Shown: positions 17,600 through 26,500, numbered from the stretch's first letter. The stretch is DNA of 50,919 bases from Clostridiaceae bacterium (GCA_003553525.1 PWEO01000196.1:1-50919); one strand, 5' to 3'. The notes: generated by a model from the sequence alone, not told the origin. Translations and numbers: made by a program.

Positions 17600-18709
17600 A
17601 TGGAATTGCCAAACTTAAAAATCGGAGAACTAGTAGCAAAATATCCAATTATACAAGGAGCCATGGGGGTTGGTGTGTCTCTTTCCAAGCTTGCCGGGAC
17701 GGTGGCGAATGAAGGGGGAATCGGTGTGATTTCCGGAGTTCAGATCGGTTTTGATGAACCGGGATTTGAAGAAAACAATGACGCCGCCAATGTAGAGGGA
17801 CTTAGAAAACATATTCAAAAAGCCCGGGAAATCAGCCCCGAGGGAATTTTAGGGGTAAACCTGTTAGTAGCCATTCAAAATTATAAAGATATGGTAAAGG
17901 CTGCTGTTGAAGAAAAAGTGGACATTATCATATCGGGAGCGGGACTTCCGTCGGAACTGCCAAAACTTGTGGCGGGAAGTGACACGAAGATTGCACCCAT
18001 CGTTTCCTCGGGAAAAGCCGCAAGACTTATTGCTAAGATGTGGGACCGGAAACATCAGGTGATTCCCGACGCCGTGGTAGTGGAAGGACCGGAAGCCGGG
18101 GGACATTTAGGTTTTTCCAAGGAGGAGCTGGCAAAGCCCACGTTACCGAATATTTATGACTTAGTGGAAGAGGTTATTGAAGCCCTAAAACCTTTTGAAG
18201 AAAAATATAAAAAAAGCATTCCCGTAATTGCCGCCGGAGGTATTTTTGACGGTAAGGATATTGCAAAGGCGTTGAAAAAAGGAGCGGCGGGAGTACAAAT
18301 CGGAACTCGTTTTGTGGCCACGGAAGAGTGCGACGCCCATCCAAACTTTAAAGACGCCTACATTCATTCCAAGGATGGAGAAATCGAGCTGGTAACCAGT
18401 CCCGTGGGAATGCCGGGAAGAGCCGTTGTAAATCAATTGACGGAGAAAATCAAAACCGAGAATATCCCCGTGGAGAAATGCTATAACTGTTTGATTCCCT
18501 GCAATCCGAAGACCACCCCGTATTGTATTTCCACCGCATTGATAAAAGCCGTTAAGGGAGATGTGGAGCAAGGGCTGGTATTTGCCGGAAGCAATGCCTA
18601 CCGAATAACAAAGATGACCACGGTTAGGGAGCTAATGCAGGAGTTAGTTGAGGAAACCAAAGAAGCCATGGGCTTGAACCCGGAGTCCCGGGAGATTCCT
18701 TCCCTATAG
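17600..18709 (+). CDS. Nitronate monooxygenase-like FMN protein
   Basis: This 369-residue protein of the 2-nitropropane dioxygenase/NMO TIM-barrel family has PIIQGAMGVGVS near residues 16-27, EGPEAGGHLG at 162-171 (flavin/active-site histidine motif), IPVIAAGGIFDG near 207-218 and GVQIGTRF at 231-238. The tail carries C294, C297, C301 and C309 (CX2CX3CX7C), a possible metal or Fe-S site not found in classical NMOs. Physiological substrate is unknown. Start 17600 is chosen because a purine-rich AAAGGTAGGG precedes it. A strong terminator follows. Confidence 0.82.
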   Translation: MELPNLKIGELVAKYPIIQGAMGVGVSLSKLAGTVANEGGIGVISGVQIGFDEPGFEENNDAANVEGLRKHIQKAREISPEGILGVNLLVAIQNYKDMVKAAVEEKVDIIISGAGLPSELPKLVAGSDTKIAPIVSSGKAARLIAKMWDRKHQVIPDAVVVEGPEAGGHLGFSKEELAKPTLPNIYDLVEEVIEALKPFEEKYKKSIPVIAAGGIFDGKDIAKALKKGAAGVQIGTRFVATEECDAHPNFKDAYIHSKDGEIELVTSPVGMPGRAVVNQLTEKIKTENIPVEKCYNCLIPCNPKTTPYCISTALIKAVKGDVEQGLVFAGSNAYRITKMTTVRELMQELVEETKEAMGLNPESREIPSL

Positions 18710-18739
18710 CGCAGCACAATACAGTAGAATTGTATGAAG

Positions 18740-18790
18740 AAAAGCATAGACAAAGAGTGGTGAAAACCGACTTTTTGTCTATGCTTTTTT
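18740..18790 (+). terminator. Terminator after the nitronate monooxygenase-like gene
   Basis: A 15-bp stem (AAAAGCATAGACAAA / TTTGTCTATGCTTTT) with a 19-base loop runs into a T tract. Confidence 0.85.
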
Positions 18791-18903
18791 GCTGTATCAA
18801 GATGCTTTTATAATGAAAAAAGGGGCATCCGTTGCTGTTTAAATCATGGAAAATAACGGAGGTTTTGTGGTATGATATTGATAAGAATCGAAGGAGGGAT
18901 TTT

Positions 18904-20187
18904 ATGGAACGTAAATTTCAAGAAGATTTAGAATTTGCAAAGGCCATGGACCGTCGGGACCCCTTAAAGGACTTTCGTGCAAGGTTTCATGTAAAGGAAG
19001 ATGAAATTTATATGGACGGCAACTCCCTAGGTCTCAGCTCCCGGGATGCTCAGCAGTCCATAGAACGGGTAGCAAGGGATTGGAAGAATGAAGGGATTAA
19101 AATGTGGGGGATGGAACAGGGAAGGTATTTTAATTATCCCAAACTGGTGGGGGAAAAAATGCGGGGGATGATCGGGGCAGAGCCGAATGAAATCATTCTT
19201 AACGGCAGCATTACCACGAACTTACACCAAGCTCTGGCCACTTTTTACAAGCCGGATAAGAACCGGTATAAAATTTTAGTGGATGAGTTGAATTTTCCCA
19301 CGGACATCTATGCGGTAAAAAGTCTGATCGAATTGAAAGGGTACGCCCTGGATGACGCCTTAGTAACCGTAAAAAGCAGAGACGGACGAGAGATTCTGGA
19401 AGAGGATATCCTAGAGGCCATGAAGGAGGATGTCGCCTTAATTCTGCTGCCTTCGGTGCTGTATCGAAGTGCACAGCTGATCAATATGGAGCAAATCACG
19501 GAAGAAGCCCATAATAGAGGGATTATCATCGGCTGGGATCTAGCCCACTCCATCGGCGCCATTCCCCATAATTTCAAAAAAATTGATCCGGACTTTGCCG
19601 TATGGTGCACCTACAAATACTTAAACGGGGGACCGGGATCCGTAGCGGGACTTTATATCAATCGAAAGCACTTTGAAAAGGAGGCGGGACTGAAAGGGTG
19701 GTTCGGTAACCGGGATGACCGGCAGTTTCTCCTGGAACACCGATTTGAACAGGCCGGGGACGCCGGGGGTTGGCTCCAGGGAAGCCCCCATATGCTCTCC
19801 ATTGCCCCCCTGGAAGGTTCCCTAACCATTTTTGAAGAAGCGGGGATACAAAAAATTCGGGAAAAATCCCTGATTATAACAGAGTTTTTAATGTTTTTAG
19901 CGGAAAAACGACTGTTAAACTTAGGATACGTTATCGGAAATCCCCGGGAAAATCATCGGCGGGGGGGCCATGTATCCTTGGAACACGATGAGGCTTATCG
20001 AATCAGTCTTGCCCTGCGGGATCACGGGGTAGTACCGGATTACCGGGAGCCCAATGTAATTCGCCTAGCCCCCGTGGCCCTTTATAATACCTATGAAGAA
20101 GTGTATCGATTGGTGGAGACCTTAGAAAAAATCGCAAAAGAGAAGATCTTTGATAAATATTCCTTGGAAAGAGGAACCGTTCTGTAG
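18904..20187 (+). CDS. kynU: Kynureninase
   Basis: This 427-residue PLP enzyme of aminotransferase fold type I is predicted to cleave kynurenine (or 3-hydroxykynurenine) to anthranilate and alanine. It has the opening MDGNSLGLSS, ELNFPTDIYAV for substrate/PLP contacts, DLAHSIGAIPH, and YKYLNGGPGS with PLP lysine K238. RGGHVSLEH near the C terminus is also typical. ATG 18904 follows AAGGAGGG; longer frames lack a ribosome site. No tryptophan dioxygenase or kynurenine formamidase gene is in the window, so it would have to use imported or otherwise derived kynurenine. The MBL-fold gene follows after 50 bases and is probably co-transcribed. Confidence 0.88.
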   Translation: MERKFQEDLEFAKAMDRRDPLKDFRARFHVKEDEIYMDGNSLGLSSRDAQQSIERVARDWKNEGIKMWGMEQGRYFNYPKLVGEKMRGMIGAEPNEIILNGSITTNLHQALATFYKPDKNRYKILVDELNFPTDIYAVKSLIELKGYALDDALVTVKSRDGREILEEDILEAMKEDVALILLPSVLYRSAQLINMEQITEEAHNRGIIIGWDLAHSIGAIPHNFKKIDPDFAVWCTYKYLNGGPGSVAGLYINRKHFEKEAGLKGWFGNRDDRQFLLEHRFEQAGDAGGWLQGSPHMLSIAPLEGSLTIFEEAGIQKIREKSLIITEFLMFLAEKRLLNLGYVIGNPRENHRRGGHVSLEHDEAYRISLALRDHGVVPDYREPNVIRLAPVALYNTYEEVYRLVETLEKIAKEKIFDKYSLERGTVL

Positions 20188-20237
20188 GCTGTATGAGGAA
20201 AGAGGAACCTATAATAACATAAAGGAAGGAGCACCTT

Positions 20238-21077
20238 ATGAAAGTAACCTTACTAGTGGATAATCAAACCTTTGTGGATCAATATTATTACGGTGAACCG
20301 GGGATATCCTATTACATTGAGACAGAGGGTAAAAAGGTCCTGTTTGATGTGGGCTACTCCGGAATTTTCCTTGAGAATGCAATGGAAATGGGAATTGATT
20401 TAACGGAGGTGGATTATGTGGCATTATCCCATGGCCATGATGACCATACGGGAGGGCTTTTGGAGCTTATAAAACGACAAACGGAAAAACAGAGAAAGGG
20501 ACATCGAATAAAGCCTCCGATCCTAGTGGCGCATCCCTGGACTTTTTATTATAAAGAGTCGGAAAAGGGGGAGGAAAACGGTTCCATGGTTCAAAAGGAT
20601 ATTTTGGAAAAGCATTTTTCCCTGCATTTATCCCAAGCACCCTACTGGATTACCGACCGGTTAGTGTTTCTTGGAGAAATTGACAGAAGCAACGATTTCG
20701 AAAACCTCGGACCCTCTGGACGGATGTTCTATAAGGGCAGTATGGAGCAGGACTATATGAAGGATGACTCCGCCTTAGTGTATAAAGCCAAAGAGGGACT
20801 GGTAATTCTAACGGGCTGTGCCCATGCGGGGATCTGCAATACGGTGGAATATGCGAAAAAAGTGACAAAGGAAGAAAAAATCCACCGGGTAATCGGAGGC
20901 TTCCATTTGCAAAATGCCGATCGGAAGCTTTTGGACAAAACCTTGAACTACTTAAAAAAACAGGGAATCGGAGAAGTATATGCGGGACATTGTACGGATT
21001 TAGAAAGCAAAATTGCCCTGGCCCAAGGGCTGAACATTAAAGAACTGGGTGTAGGACTACAAAAAGACTTCTGTTGA
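20238..21077 (+). CDS. Metallo-beta-lactamase-fold hydrolase (DHPPP-synthase-like)
   Basis: This 279-residue MBL-fold protein has the metal motif SHGHDDHTGG (H65, H67, D69, H70), a GCAHAGICN block near residues 195-203, and GGFHLQNAD near 221-229. This arrangement matches the COG1237 group around dihydropterin ribofuranosylaminobenzene-phosphate synthase, whose bacterial members have no firm function. It follows kynU closely, behind AAGGAAGGAG. Its last codons form the left arm of the terminator. A role in kynurenine metabolism is only suggested by position. Confidence 0.8.
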   Translation: MKVTLLVDNQTFVDQYYYGEPGISYYIETEGKKVLFDVGYSGIFLENAMEMGIDLTEVDYVALSHGHDDHTGGLLELIKRQTEKQRKGHRIKPPILVAHPWTFYYKESEKGEENGSMVQKDILEKHFSLHLSQAPYWITDRLVFLGEIDRSNDFENLGPSGRMFYKGSMEQDYMKDDSALVYKAKEGLVILTGCAHAGICNTVEYAKKVTKEEKIHRVIGGFHLQNADRKLLDKTLNYLKKQGIGEVYAGHCTDLESKIALAQGLNIKELGVGLQKDFC

Positions 21078-21089
21078 AGTCTTTTTTTT
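21061..21089 (+). terminator. Terminator overlapping the 3' end of the MBL-fold gene
   Basis: AAAAAGACTTC / GAAGTCTTTTT with a TGTT loop is followed by more T. The left arm encodes the final residues KDF, so stem and coding sequence share bases. Confidence 0.88.
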
Positions 21090-21172
21090 ATACTATTTTT
21101 TCGATAATAGTTCGTGATTAGGATAAGAAAATGGGTATAGACTGTAAAAGAATGGATTTAGGAGGAATGCTT

Positions 21173-21811
21173 GTGAATAACAAAGAATATGTATGGTATT
21201 TAAGCTATGGGTCAAATTTGAATAAAAATCGATTCAACTGTTATCTGTCCGGGGGGCAGCCCGTGGGTTCTATGGAATCGGAAAAGGGTTGCAGGGATAG
21301 GGCGGCGCCGCTAAAGGCACGGGGAAAAACCATTCCCCATGAGATGATTTTCGCCGGCAGTTCCACCCGGTGGAACGACAAAGGGGTAGCGGCCATCGAT
21401 CCGAAGGAGGATCCCACGGCCCTTACCTACGCCAGAATGTACCTTGTTACGAAAGACCAGTTTTTTGACCTGGTAAAGCAGGAAAACTATATTCCCTTAG
21501 ATCAAATGCTTCACTGGACCTTACCGAAAGCGGGAGAGAGTAAAGTGATGTTCCCAAATAATTGGTATGGAAAACTGCTTCATATGGGAGAGGAAGAAGG
21601 CTATCCGATCTACACATTCACGTTTCCCGGGGATTTTCAGCAGCTGAAAATCAATCCTCCTGATCGAAGCTATATAAAAATCATTCAAAGAGGACTGGAA
21701 GAAACCCATATATTTTCCCTGTGGGAAGTGGAAAAATACTTAATACAACTTCGGGGCATTAAAGGATTTTATTCAAGGGAAGAGTTGCAGGAAATCCTAA
21801 AAAATCCATAA
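21173..21811 (+). CDS. Gamma-glutamylcyclotransferase-like (AIG2/GGCT fold) protein, function unknown
   Basis: This 212-residue protein has WYLSYGSNLNKNRF near its N terminus, the YGSN nucleotide/substrate loop of the GGCT-like superfamily, and a following FAGSSTRWNDKGVAAID segment like the second conserved strand. I do not recognise a closer family. The GTG at 21173 is preferred: AGGAGG ends 7 bases upstream, whereas the in-frame ATG at 21167 is only one base from it. It could act on gamma-glutamyl or related small amides; this is inference from fold. Soluble, no signal peptide. Confidence 0.65.
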   Translation: MNNKEYVWYLSYGSNLNKNRFNCYLSGGQPVGSMESEKGCRDRAAPLKARGKTIPHEMIFAGSSTRWNDKGVAAIDPKEDPTALTYARMYLVTKDQFFDLVKQENYIPLDQMLHWTLPKAGESKVMFPNNWYGKLLHMGEEEGYPIYTFTFPGDFQQLKINPPDRSYIKIIQRGLEETHIFSLWEVEKYLIQLRGIKGFYSREELQEILKNP

Positions 21812-21892
21812 AGGCTGATTCAATTAAAAATAAAAATATGCTTAGACTACTGAAATAAAGTAGCCATAACATATTAGACGAGGAGGTATGGA

Positions 21893-22294
21893 ATGATACA
21901 TTGGTTTTTTCGGTTTCTAATTACCTTTGCGGTTTTTATGGTCATTGACTTAATTTGGCTGGGAGTAATCGCAAAAAAACTCTACAGGAAGTATCTGGGG
22001 CACTTAATGAAAAAGAAGGTAAACTGGAACGCTGCCATTATTTTTTATTGTATCTTTATTGGGGGACTGATCTTCTTTGTCATCGACCCGGCGCTGGAAA
22101 AGGAAAATGTAAGATACGCAGTACTTGCGGGAGGAGCTTTTGGACTGATCACCTATGCAACCTATGATTTAACGAATCTGGCAACCTTACAGGATTGGCC
22201 GATTGCGATTGCCGTGATTGACTTGATTTGGGGAACGGTACTGTCCGGGGCTACCGCAGGGGTTTCCTTTGGCATTATTAATTATTTATTATAA
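21893..22294 (+). CDS. DUF2177 family membrane protein
   Basis: This 133-residue protein has four hydrophobic segments (about residues 5-25, 47-65, 78-95, 106-130). The family features FMVIDLIWLGVIAKKLY at the start and ATYDLTNLATLQDW near 88-101 are clear. No function is established for the family. The ATG follows GAGGAGG. It stands alone, with no obvious partner on either side. Confidence 0.82.
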   Translation: MIHWFFRFLITFAVFMVIDLIWLGVIAKKLYRKYLGHLMKKKVNWNAAIIFYCIFIGGLIFFVIDPALEKENVRYAVLAGGAFGLITYATYDLTNLATLQDWPIAIAVIDLIWGTVLSGATAGVSFGIINYLL

Positions 22295-22356
22295 GAAAAA
22301 GGTGTTCAGCAGTGCTGTAATTTAACGCAAAAAAATCTAAAAAGAAGGTGATGAAA

Positions 22357-24138
22357 ATGAAACAAAACTATCTAAACGGTAAGGATTTTTATAATATTTT
22401 TCGCCATGGGGCTATGGAAGTAATCAATAATAAGGACCATTTGAATAAAATTAATGTATTTCCGGTTGCCGACGGGGACACCGGCAGCAATTTGGCAATG
22501 ACTCTGAACTCTGTAATCGACTATACTCAAGTGGTGGATTCCTTCTATGAAACCAGTAAATCCATGGCAGAGGCTTCCATCTACGGTGCAAGGGGAAATT
22601 CCGGAGTGATTTTTGCCCAGTATATTTCCGGTATTGCCACTGCCAGTGAAGGAAAGGACCGAATTTCTTTAAAAGACTTTATTGAGGTCATACGAAAGGC
22701 CTCGGAAGGGATTTACGATTCCCTTGTCAATCCCGTGGAAGGAACCATGCTTACGGTTATGAAGCAGTGGTCCCTGTATTTATCCGAGCATAAGGATAAG
22801 TATCAGAATGTAGAGGAGATGTTTTTAAGCTCCATCGACGAAGCCAAAAGTCTTCTGGCCAAGACCCCGGATCAATTGGAAGTCTTAAAAAGACATAATG
22901 TGGTGGATTCCGGAGCCAAAGGGTTTGTTTATTATTTGGAAGGGATTATCAAGTTTATCCGCGGAGAGACCATTGAAATTTCCCGGGATTTTCAAGGGGC
23001 GGGGGTCTTCAATCAAAGCTACGACCGAAAACATGAAAACACGGAGTTCCGCTACTGCACGGAAACCTTGATTAAGGGAAATGTGGATAAGGACCGATTA
23101 AAAGAAGCCCTGGGGGCCTATGGAGATTCCATTATTGTGGCGGGAAGTACGACCTTAAAGCATGTGCACCTTCATACCAATAAGGTAGAGGAGGTATTTA
23201 AAGAATTGTCAAAGTACGGTGTGATTGATCGACCGAAGATCGAGGATATGAGGATTCAGGAAAAACTCAAGGATAAAATCTCGAAAATTGCTATTTTGAC
23301 GGATTCCATCGGAGACTTTCCCAAGTCTTATTTGGATGAGTACGACGTGCATTTGCTTCCCGTAAATATTTTTGTGGGAGAAAATCAGTATTTAGACAAG
23401 GTTACAGTAGGTGTGGAGGATTTTTATGAAACGATTAAGCACTCTAAGATTTATCCCAACAGCGGACAGCCCAATGATATGCAGGTAAAACAAAAATTAG
23501 ACTATCTTAAGGAACACTACGAGAGTATTATTTGCATCATGGTATCCGGAAAGCTTAGCGGAACCTATGAAAGCGTGGAAAAATACGGAAAAAAACTAAA
23601 AGAAGAGGGCTATCCTATTGAAGTAATCGACTCGAAGCTGAACTCCGGAGGCCAAGGCCTGCTGGTGACCCGTGTGGCAGAGATGGCGGCATCGGGAGCA
23701 TCAAAGGAAGAGATACTGGAAGCCATTGAAAACATTATTCCCCGAACGGAGATTTACGTAGCCTTAAATACCTTTGCTAATTCCTTGAAAAGTGGCAGGG
23801 TCCCTAAGGTAGTTGGAAAAATCGGTGTATTTTTCAAACTCCGCCCAATCATTTCTCTGGACAAAGAGGGTAAGGGTACGGCTTTTTCCATCGCCGTGTC
23901 GAAAAAAATGCTGATGAGTAAAATCAAGAAGATGCTGGAGAAGAAAAATAAGGAAACCCCCATTACGGAATACGTGGTGGTTTATTCTAAGGATCGAAAA
24001 GGTGCCGAGGATTTTGCCAAGGATATCCAGAGGATTATCGGAAAAGCACCGAAATACATTACGGAAATCTCTTCGGTCACCGCCCTTCATGTGGGCGAAG
24101 GAGCCATAGCCGTAGGCTTTATTCGAGAGGGGGCGTAA
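22357..24138 (+). CDS. DAK2-DegV fusion protein (fatty-acid kinase FakA-like plus FakB-like)
   Basis: This 593-residue cytoplasmic protein joins two modules that are usually separate. Residues about 1-200 form a DhaL/DAK2 kinase domain with VADGDTGSNLAMT and GARGNSGVIFAQ. Residues about 215-300 resemble the FakA middle domain (KHVHLHTNKVEE). From about 305 it is a DegV domain with ILTDSIGDFP, NSGQPN and SGKLSGTYESV, the fatty-acid binding signature. In Firmicutes FakA phosphorylates fatty acids bound to DegV-type FakB, so a self-contained kinase/carrier is a plausible reading. ATG 22357 is preferred by spacing to GAAGGTG. The next gene starts two bases after the stop. Confidence 0.85.
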   Translation: MKQNYLNGKDFYNIFRHGAMEVINNKDHLNKINVFPVADGDTGSNLAMTLNSVIDYTQVVDSFYETSKSMAEASIYGARGNSGVIFAQYISGIATASEGKDRISLKDFIEVIRKASEGIYDSLVNPVEGTMLTVMKQWSLYLSEHKDKYQNVEEMFLSSIDEAKSLLAKTPDQLEVLKRHNVVDSGAKGFVYYLEGIIKFIRGETIEISRDFQGAGVFNQSYDRKHENTEFRYCTETLIKGNVDKDRLKEALGAYGDSIIVAGSTTLKHVHLHTNKVEEVFKELSKYGVIDRPKIEDMRIQEKLKDKISKIAILTDSIGDFPKSYLDEYDVHLLPVNIFVGENQYLDKVTVGVEDFYETIKHSKIYPNSGQPNDMQVKQKLDYLKEHYESIICIMVSGKLSGTYESVEKYGKKLKEEGYPIEVIDSKLNSGGQGLLVTRVAEMAASGASKEEILEAIENIIPRTEIYVALNTFANSLKSGRVPKVVGKIGVFFKLRPIISLDKEGKGTAFSIAVSKKMLMSKIKKMLEKKNKETPITEYVVVYSKDRKGAEDFAKDIQRIIGKAPKYITEISSVTALHVGEGAIAVGFIREGA

Positions 24139-24140
24139 TT

Positions 24141-24917
24141 TTGCATTCTATAATTATCGAATCCATTATTGTATTATTTGTGTATTTCTTTCTGTTTTTT
24201 GTAGTGGGGACCTTGATTAAAAATAACTCCATTGTGGATATCGGCTGGGGAATCGGCTTTGTAATTTTAGCCTGGTTTACCACCCTGCGCTCGGGGAACG
24301 TCGGCGGCGCCAATCTGTTAATTACGATCCTGATCAGTATTTGGGGCGTTCGCCTGTTTTATCATATTATGAAAAGAAACCTTGGAAAAGGAGAGGACTT
24401 TCGCTATGCCAAATGGCGGGAAGAATGGGGGAAATGGGTAATCCCCCGGGCTTTTTTCCAGGTGTATATGCTCCAGGGAGTATTTATGTTTATCGTGGCC
24501 CTTCCGGTGGTTTTGATCAACACCCGGGATGCTCCGGGAGGAATTTCCCTGTTTGCCCTTATCGGTCTGGGGATTTGGATCATCGGCTTTTTCTTTGAGA
24601 GTGTAGGGGATTATCAGCTGAAAAAATTCAAGGAAAACCCAAAGAACAAAGGAAAAATCATGAGCTCGGGACTATGGAAATATACCCGGCATCCCAATTA
24701 CTTCGGCGAGGCCACCATGTGGTGGGGACTGGCGGTAATTTCCGTATCGGCAGGTGGTTCCATCGCCGTCTTTGTCAGTCCGATTGTAATTACCTATCTG
24801 CTTTTATTTGTCTCCGGGGTACCGATGCTGGAAAAAAGTTTTGATAAAAGACCGGGGTATCAAGAATATAAGGAGGTAACTCCAAAGTTTTTCCCCTGGT
24901 TTCCAAAGAAAAAGTAG
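24141..24917 (+). CDS. DUF1295 membrane protein (steroid 5-alpha-reductase / ICMT-like)
   Basis: This 258-residue protein has about six hydrophobic helices and the signature GLWKYTRHPNYFGE near residues 177-190, typical of DUF1295 and isoprenylcysteine methyltransferase-like folds that bind NADPH or SAM at the membrane. It starts at TTG, two bases after the DAK2-DegV stop and behind GAGAGGGGG, so the genes are coupled. A lipid-modifying role would fit a fatty-acid kinase partner, but this is inference. Confidence 0.8.
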   Translation: MHSIIIESIIVLFVYFFLFFVVGTLIKNNSIVDIGWGIGFVILAWFTTLRSGNVGGANLLITILISIWGVRLFYHIMKRNLGKGEDFRYAKWREEWGKWVIPRAFFQVYMLQGVFMFIVALPVVLINTRDAPGGISLFALIGLGIWIIGFFFESVGDYQLKKFKENPKNKGKIMSSGLWKYTRHPNYFGEATMWWGLAVISVSAGGSIAVFVSPIVITYLLLFVSGVPMLEKSFDKRPGYQEYKEVTPKFFPWFPKKK

Positions 24918-24931
24918 ATTTAGGAGAAGGG

Positions 24932-26119
24932 ATGCTAAATATGTCTCAAGCACAAAAAAAGCAAGGAGCGGTTAGAAACTGGGTGATTTTTTACACGGTT
25001 TCCCTTTTGGTATTTCTAAACTTTTGGGCCAGTGTCACCACCACGCCCCTGTATATTTTAGAATTAGGGGGACGGGAATTTCATTCGGGGCTTCAAGGAA
25101 CGCTGTTCTTTTTAGGAGCGGTAATTTTTCGGATATATCTCGGGCCCTTATCGGACCGCAGCGGCAGAAAAATCCCTTTATTAATCGGAGCCTTTGTTTT
25201 CGGGAGCACGCCGATTCTTTTATACGCTGCCCAATCGGTGTGGACCGTGATATTTATCAGAATCTATCAATCCATCGGCTTAGCGGCGTATTTTGCCAGC
25301 GGGCCCGCCTTTGTAGGAGATGTAGCCCCCTTTCACAAGATGGGAACCTATATGGGGCTATACCGGTTAATGAGTGCATCGGGCCTTTTACTCGGTCCTT
25401 TAATTGCCATCAGTCTGATCAATCGCTATGATTATAACACCTGGTTTTTGTGGAGTTTCGGCATCGGGATCCTCGGATTTTTGTTAATGCTTTTGATCCA
25501 CGGTCCGAAGCCGAAGGCATCGGAAAAACTGAAGTTTTTTTATCAGGCGAAAGAGGTGTTGAAGGATCATGAGTTACGGGAAATCTATTTAGGGATCGCG
25601 ATTTTTTCCTTTGCTTCCGGGATTATTTTCACATTTGCCCCCGTATATCTGGAGCAAATTGCAACCCTGGAAAATTCCGGGATCTTTTTTACCATATACT
25701 CCTTTGCAGGAATTATCGCCAGTATTGCCGTGGGAAGACTTCTGGATCATAAGTCTCCACTGCTGATTATTCTTTTATTAGGTTTAAGTTATGGAATCGG
25801 ACTGATCCTCTTAACCACCGTGGGCTTTTTATCCGAGATAATGATCCTTGCTGCGATTCTACTCGGCATAGGGTATGCAGGGGCTGTCCTGGGACTTACC
25901 ACAAGACTGATCAAGACAGTTTCCGAAGAGTCTCGAGCCATTGCAATTTCCATTCAGGAAAACACCATCGATGTTTTTATTGCCTCCGGTGCTTTCGTTT
26001 TTTCCGGTATGATTCCCTTACTGGGTTATGAGCTAAGCTTTATATTGATCGGCATACTCATTATCGGGGCAATGATTTTACGGTACCGAAAGGGAACTAC
26101 CGATGGTAATCGGTTTTAA
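24932..26119 (+). CDS. Major facilitator superfamily transporter
   Basis: This 395-residue protein has about twelve hydrophobic helices and the MFS motif GPLSDRSGRKIPLL between helices 2 and 3 (about residues 72-85). It resembles drug/metabolite:H+ antiporters, but substrate cannot be told. It begins 14 bases after the DUF1295 gene; ATG 24932 and ATG 24941 both have an acceptable ribosome site. A bidirectional terminator follows. Confidence 0.85.
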   Translation: MLNMSQAQKKQGAVRNWVIFYTVSLLVFLNFWASVTTTPLYILELGGREFHSGLQGTLFFLGAVIFRIYLGPLSDRSGRKIPLLIGAFVFGSTPILLYAAQSVWTVIFIRIYQSIGLAAYFASGPAFVGDVAPFHKMGTYMGLYRLMSASGLLLGPLIAISLINRYDYNTWFLWSFGIGILGFLLMLLIHGPKPKASEKLKFFYQAKEVLKDHELREIYLGIAIFSFASGIIFTFAPVYLEQIATLENSGIFFTIYSFAGIIASIAVGRLLDHKSPLLIILLLGLSYGIGLILLTTVGFLSEIMILAAILLGIGYAGAVLGLTTRLIKTVSEESRAIAISIQENTIDVFIASGAFVFSGMIPLLGYELSFILIGILIIGAMILRYRKGTTDGNRF

Positions 26120-26157
26120 GCTTTCAGGAAAGAAGAATTATCAAAAGAATAACCAAC

Positions 26158-26214
26158 AAAAAAAGACCCTCGAAAAACCTCTTATCATAAAAGGATTTTG
26201 GGAGGATCTTTTTT
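26158..26214. terminator. Bidirectional terminator between MFS and ferredoxin genes
   Basis: The long stem AAAAAGACCCTC / GAGGATCTTTTT (one A-C mismatch on plus, T-G on minus) has T runs in both directions and separates convergent genes. Confidence 0.8.
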
Positions 26215-26227
26215 ATTGCAGCTTTTT

Positions 26228-26398
26228 TTATAACTGTTCCGGAGCATCTACGGGGCATACATTGGCACAGGCACCACAGTCGATACAAGCTTCTTCATCA
26301 ATTACATAAATTTCGTCCCCTTCAGTGATGCAGTCCACCGGACATTCCGGTACACAAGCCCCACAGTTAATACAGGTATCATTAATTCTATAAGCCAT
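26228..26398 (-). CDS. Small two-cluster 4Fe-4S ferredoxin (56 residues)
   Basis: Reading the minus strand gives a 56-residue protein beginning MAYRINDTC. It has two clusters: C9, C12, C15, C19 and C38, C41, C44, C48, each in the form CxxCxxCxxxCP. This is a classical clostridial ferredoxin, the general low-potential electron carrier. The ATG follows AGGAGG, and a strong minus-strand promoter lies 40 bases upstream. C23 is an additional cysteine. The gene shares its upstream region with the divergent ABC operon. Confidence 0.93.
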   Translation of the reverse strand: MAYRINDTCINCGACVPECPVDCITEGDEIYVIDEEACIDCGACANVCPVDAPEQL

Positions 26399-26437
26399 AA
26401 AATTCGCCTCCTATGTTTTAATTTTATTTCTATTTTA

Positions 26438-26466
26438 TTATATCAATAGAGAAAGGGACTTCTCAA
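26438..26466 (-). promoter_or_regulatory. Promoter for the ferredoxin gene
   Basis: On the minus strand, TTGAGA and TATAAT are separated by 17 bases, 40 bases before the ATG. Confidence 0.75.
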
Positions 26467-26500
26467 TAAGATGAAACCGAAACCCGCTGGAAAACGTCAT

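Noticed and set aside
26103-26309. 68-codon plus-strand frame after the MFS gene
   Set aside because: It overlaps the terminator and the minus-strand ferredoxin gene and has no ribosome site.
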